Assembly: GCA_027485365.1 (NCBI GenBank)
Contig: JAIXRD010000111.1
Span: 1-26,833, forward strand
Length of the DNA: 26,833 nucleotides
DNA from: Cryomorphaceae bacterium
GTDB lineage: Bacteria; Bacteroidota; Bacteroidia; Flavobacteriales_D; Crocinitomicaceae
Reading direction: 5' to 3'
Made by a program: the position numbers and the translations under genes. Positions 24,841-26,833 of this stretch are shown here, one piece after another. The number at the start of each line of letters is the position of its first letter. Within the stretch, counting starts at the first letter, position 1. Under the pieces are notes generated by a model. That model saw only the letters and a program-made list of their open reading frames with translations, was not told where the DNA came from and searched no databases.

Positions 24841-24927
24841 AACAAAAAACACAGGCTTGCGCAGTAAGGCTAGGGTTTCTATGCTTGGATTGAACCAATT
24901 TTTGGGAAAACGCGCAAGCGTAATCCC
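24841..24927 (+). repeat. Diverged intergenic repeat, copy B, ending in a hairpin
   Basis: Starts AACAAAAAACAC and ends GCGTAATCCC, 132 bases downstream of the same point in copy A. The terminal hairpin is stronger here: GGGA, AA, ACGC, GNRA-type loop GCAA, GCGT, AA, TCCC (24904-24927). A second, exclusive pairing is possible between GCTTGCGC (24855-24862) and GCGCAAGC (24912-24919). The remaining bases 24928-25005 hold nothing recognisable. Confidence 0.8.
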
Positions 24928-25005
24928 TTCTGGGAAAAAAACCTAATATAAGCAAGCCCTTTGTTTTCTATAAAATTAAATGCTAGACTTTCAATAATGT
25001 CTACT

Positions 25006-25013
25006 TAGCTTTG
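25006..25013 (+). promoter_or_regulatory. -7 box of the helicase gene
   Basis: TAGCTTTG followed by CATA fits TAnnTTTG exactly, 17 bases before the ATG. No good -33 TTG is seen at the usual spacing. Confidence 0.6.
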
Positions 25014-25029
25014 CATAAAAAATTACGCT

Positions 25030-26352
25030 ATGACATTTCGCGATTTGAATTTAAAGAAACCCCTTTGGAATGCTTTAGATGAGTTAGGTTATCATACGCC
25101 AACTACCATCCAAGCCAATGGATTCAAGGTGATGATGTCGGGTGCTGATACCATTGGAATTGCGCAAACAGGCACAGGAAAAACCTTGGCTTATTTACTT
25201 CCTTGTTTATGCATGTGGGAGTTTTCTAAAGATACGCATCCTCAAATATTAATTATTGTGCCTACGCGAGAATTGGTTGCTCAAGTGGTTAGAGAAGTGG
25301 AGAAGTTAACTGCATATATGAATGTGGTTGTTGGAGGCGTATATGGTGGGGCTAATATGAATACGCAAGCAGTAATGGTTTTGAATGGACTTGATGTGCT
25401 TGTTGGTACCCCAGGTAGGATTCTGGATTTAGCGTTAAGTGGCTCCTTGAAATTGAAACACATTAAAAAAGTAGTTATTGATGAGGTGGATGAAACATTA
25501 AGTTTAGGGTTCAGGACACAGCTTTTAAATCTTTTTGAGTTTTTACCTGCCAAAAGGCAACACCTTGTTTTTTCAGCAACCTTGTCTGAAGAAGTGGAAC
25601 TTTTTTTAGAAGATTATCTCATTTCCCCTGTCCGAGTAGAAGCCGCACGCGCAGGCTCCCCAATTGATAAAATTCATCAATCAGCGTACCGCGTTCCAAA
25701 TTTTCTTTCAAAAGTCTCCTTGCTGCGGCACTTATTAAAAACGTTCGAAGTAGACTCGAAAATTTTAGTTTTTGTTTCCTCTCGCGCCTTAGCGGATACC
25801 TTGTTTGAGGAAATCCATGAGGAATTCTCTGATTCAATAGGGGTGATTCATTCCAATAAAGCACAAAATTTCAGGTTTGAAGCCGTTCAACGTTTTCAAA
25901 ATGGCGCAACGCGCGTTTTAATTGCAACTGATTTGATTGCTCGAGGTATCGATGTTACGGATGTGACCCATGTAATTAATTTCGACATCCCTGAAAATCC
26001 TGAAAACTACATTCACCGGATTGGTCGAACCGGAAGAGCGGATAAAAATGGAATAGCAATAACGTTCATTACTGAAAAAGACGATTCAGCACTCGAATCG
26101 ATTCAAGTCCTTATGCAACAAGACTTAGTGTTTGAAAAGACGCCAAAACAGGTGGCCTACGCAACGGAATTATTAGAATTCGAGAAACCCGTCGTTGCCA
26201 TTCCTGGTAAAGCCCTCAAATTGCCTAGCCGCGAAAACAAAGGGGCCTCTTTTCACGAGAAAAAAGCTAAAAACAAAAAGGTTAATGTGCGGTACAACCA
26301 TAAAAAAGCCATGCAAGAAAAATATGGTAAGCCCAAGAAAAAGCGGAAATAG
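25030..26352 (+). CDS. DEAD-box-family ATP-dependent RNA helicase with DEVD motif II
   Basis: Cytoplasmic RNA helicase for local RNA unwinding, in ribosome assembly or RNA decay. 440 residues: Q-motif with F3 and PTTIQ (24-28), Walker A AQTGTGKT (45-52), PTRELVAQ (78-85), GTPGRILD (126-133), motif II DEVD at 151-154 in place of DEAD, SAT (182-184), then domain 2 with FVSSRA, IATDLIARGIDV and HRIGRTGR. The tail (about 390-440) is very basic (KKAKNKKVNVRYNHKK, ending KPKKKRK), typical of RNA-binding extensions. It is a single-gene unit with its own promoter and a terminator hairpin about 65 bases past the stop. Which E. coli helicase it replaces cannot be told from sequence alone. Confidence 0.95.
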   Translation: MTFRDLNLKKPLWNALDELGYHTPTTIQANGFKVMMSGADTIGIAQTGTGKTLAYLLPCLCMWEFSKDTHPQILIIVPTRELVAQVVREVEKLTAYMNVVVGGVYGGANMNTQAVMVLNGLDVLVGTPGRILDLALSGSLKLKHIKKVVIDEVDETLSLGFRTQLLNLFEFLPAKRQHLVFSATLSEEVELFLEDYLISPVRVEAARAGSPIDKIHQSAYRVPNFLSKVSLLRHLLKTFEVDSKILVFVSSRALADTLFEEIHEEFSDSIGVIHSNKAQNFRFEAVQRFQNGATRVLIATDLIARGIDVTDVTHVINFDIPENPENYIHRIGRTGRADKNGIAITFITEKDDSALESIQVLMQQDLVFEKTPKQVAYATELLEFEKPVVAIPGKALKLPSRENKGASFHEKKAKNKKVNVRYNHKKAMQEKYGKPKKKRK

Positions 26353-26411
26353 CAGCATTTTTCTGTGGATTATTTCGATTGACTTTTAAATCACCCCCTA
26401 ATAGTTAGGGC

Positions 26412-26434
26412 AAAAAAAAAGCCCTTTCGGGCTT
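26412..26434. terminator. Bidirectional terminator between the helicase and the small membrane protein
   Basis: AAGCCC pairs with GGGCTT around TTTC (26419-26434). On the minus strand the stem is followed by nine T, a strong terminator for the small membrane protein gene that ends at 26438. On the plus strand it is followed by GTATTATTTTTT, a weaker tail for the helicase. A smaller stem, CCCTAA/TTAGGG, lies just upstream at 26396-26410. Confidence 0.8.
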
Positions 26435-26437
26435 GTA

Positions 26438-26593
26438 TTATTTTTTGTCGTCTAAAATCCGCTTCGGACGTAAGCGCTCAAAAATATCAATAGTTATCCA
26501 AAAAGGAACGATAAATCCTAATAGGAATAATAACAACCAAAATGCCATTCCGAAAATTAAAAGGAATAAAACAATACCAAAAGTGCTTATCAT
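26438..26593 (-). CDS. 51-residue single membrane-span protein of unknown function
   Basis: ATG 26593-26591, stop TAA 26440-26438. The N-terminal 35 residues are almost wholly hydrophobic (MISTFGIVLFLLIFGMAFWL and on), long enough for one or two short helices, followed by a charged tail IDIFERLRPKRILDDKK that should face the cytoplasm. Support for a real gene: a well-formed promoter upstream (26616-26648), a strong terminator 4 bases after the stop, and no competing gene on either strand. It is divergent from fumC with 59 bases between. No family is recognised; a regulatory or complex-associated small membrane protein is possible. Confidence 0.72.
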   Translation of the reverse strand: MISTFGIVLFLLIFGMAFWLLLFLLGFIVPFWITIDIFERLRPKRILDDKK

Positions 26594-26615
26594 CTTGTAA
26601 ATTTGTGTTCGATTA

Positions 26616-26648
26616 CAAAGGTAAACAATAATTAGTTATAAAAACAAA
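26616..26648 (-). promoter_or_regulatory. Promoter of the small membrane protein
   Basis: On the minus strand TTTG (26648-26645), a 21-base spacer and TACCTTTG (26623-26616). Both boxes fit the Bacteroidota consensus exactly. The ATG is 22 bases downstream. The region also serves as the upstream sequence of fumC, for which no comparable box is seen. Confidence 0.7.
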
Positions 26649-26652
26649 CCCA

Positions 26653-26833
26653 ATGGAATTTAGAATTGAAAAAGACACCATGGGAGAGGTACAAGTTCCT
26701 GCTTCCAAATATTGGGGGGCTCAAACTGAACGCTCCCGAAATAACTTTAAAATCGGACCGGAAGGCTCCATGCCGAAAGAGATAATTTATGCGTTTGCTT
26801 ATTTAAACAAGGCAGCCGCTTTCGCTAACCATG
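26653..26833 (+). CDS. fumC: Class II fumarase (fumarate hydratase), N-terminal 60 residues only
   Basis: Fumarase interconverts fumarate and malate in the TCA cycle. The ATG at 26653 opens MEFRIEKDTMGEVQVPASKY, followed by WGAQTERSRNNFKIG, the conserved N-terminal signature of the fumarase/aspartase superfamily, and MPKEIIYAFAYLNKAAAFAN. The RNNFKIG form and MP spacing favour fumarase over aspartate ammonia-lyase or adenylosuccinate lyase. The gene runs off the right edge, so the SS motif of the active site is not visible. It is divergent from the small membrane protein. Confidence 0.9.
   Translation, partial: MEFRIEKDTMGEVQVPASKYWGAQTERSRNNFKIGPEGSMPKEIIYAFAYLNKAAAFANH

Overview
The window comes from a member of the Bacteroidota, most likely Flavobacteriales and plausibly near Crocinitomicaceae/Cryomorphaceae. 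That family-level placement is inference. Three large proteins end in type IX secretion (T9SS) sorting domains, with SprB-like repeats and a choice-of-anchor L domain. Most promoters fit the Bacteroidota -33 TTTG / -7 TAnnTTTG pattern, atpDC stands apart from any other ATP synthase genes, and the base composition is moderately AT-rich.

Layout. A partial class III sirtuin (minus) lies at 1-469, divergent from a secreted thioredoxin-fold T9SS protein (514-1971) that ends in a UUCG terminator. A minus-strand block follows: a choice-of-anchor L/PKD T9SS type B protein (5758-8148), then lepA, a cytochrome b-like membrane protein, a cytochrome c lipoprotein and hflX, tightly packed. An ABC exporter (8199-10067) is divergent from rbfA. 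The plus strand then carries rbfA and a LolC/FtsX-like permease, atpD-atpC, uppS-bamA, two OmpH/Skp periplasmic chaperones, a terminator, murI and a tryptophan 2,3-dioxygenase. This is a cell-envelope block: undecaprenyl carrier synthesis, outer-membrane protein assembly, chaperones for barrel proteins, and D-glutamate for peptidoglycan. The dioxygenase gene overlaps, tail to tail, a minus-strand operon made of a 943-residue FG-GAP/SprB T9SS protein translationally coupled to a lone family 5 solute-binding lipoprotein.

The most unusual part is the 690-base stretch between genes at 24337-25029. A very good promoter is followed almost at once by two 59-base tandem units, then a tRNA-Arg(UCG) and a terminator. 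Each unit begins with a copy of the first 12 bases of the tRNA and carries the tRNA's 3' sequence GTCACGA or ATCACGA near its end, but has an unrelated GC-rich core. The tRNA has exchanged the nearly universal elbow pair G19-C56 for U19-A56, a two-site compensated change. Downstream are two diverged copies (about 85 bases) of another repeat, each ending in the same hairpin design. A DEAD-box-family helicase with a DEVD motif II follows, then a 51-residue membrane protein on the minus strand and the start of fumC at the right edge.
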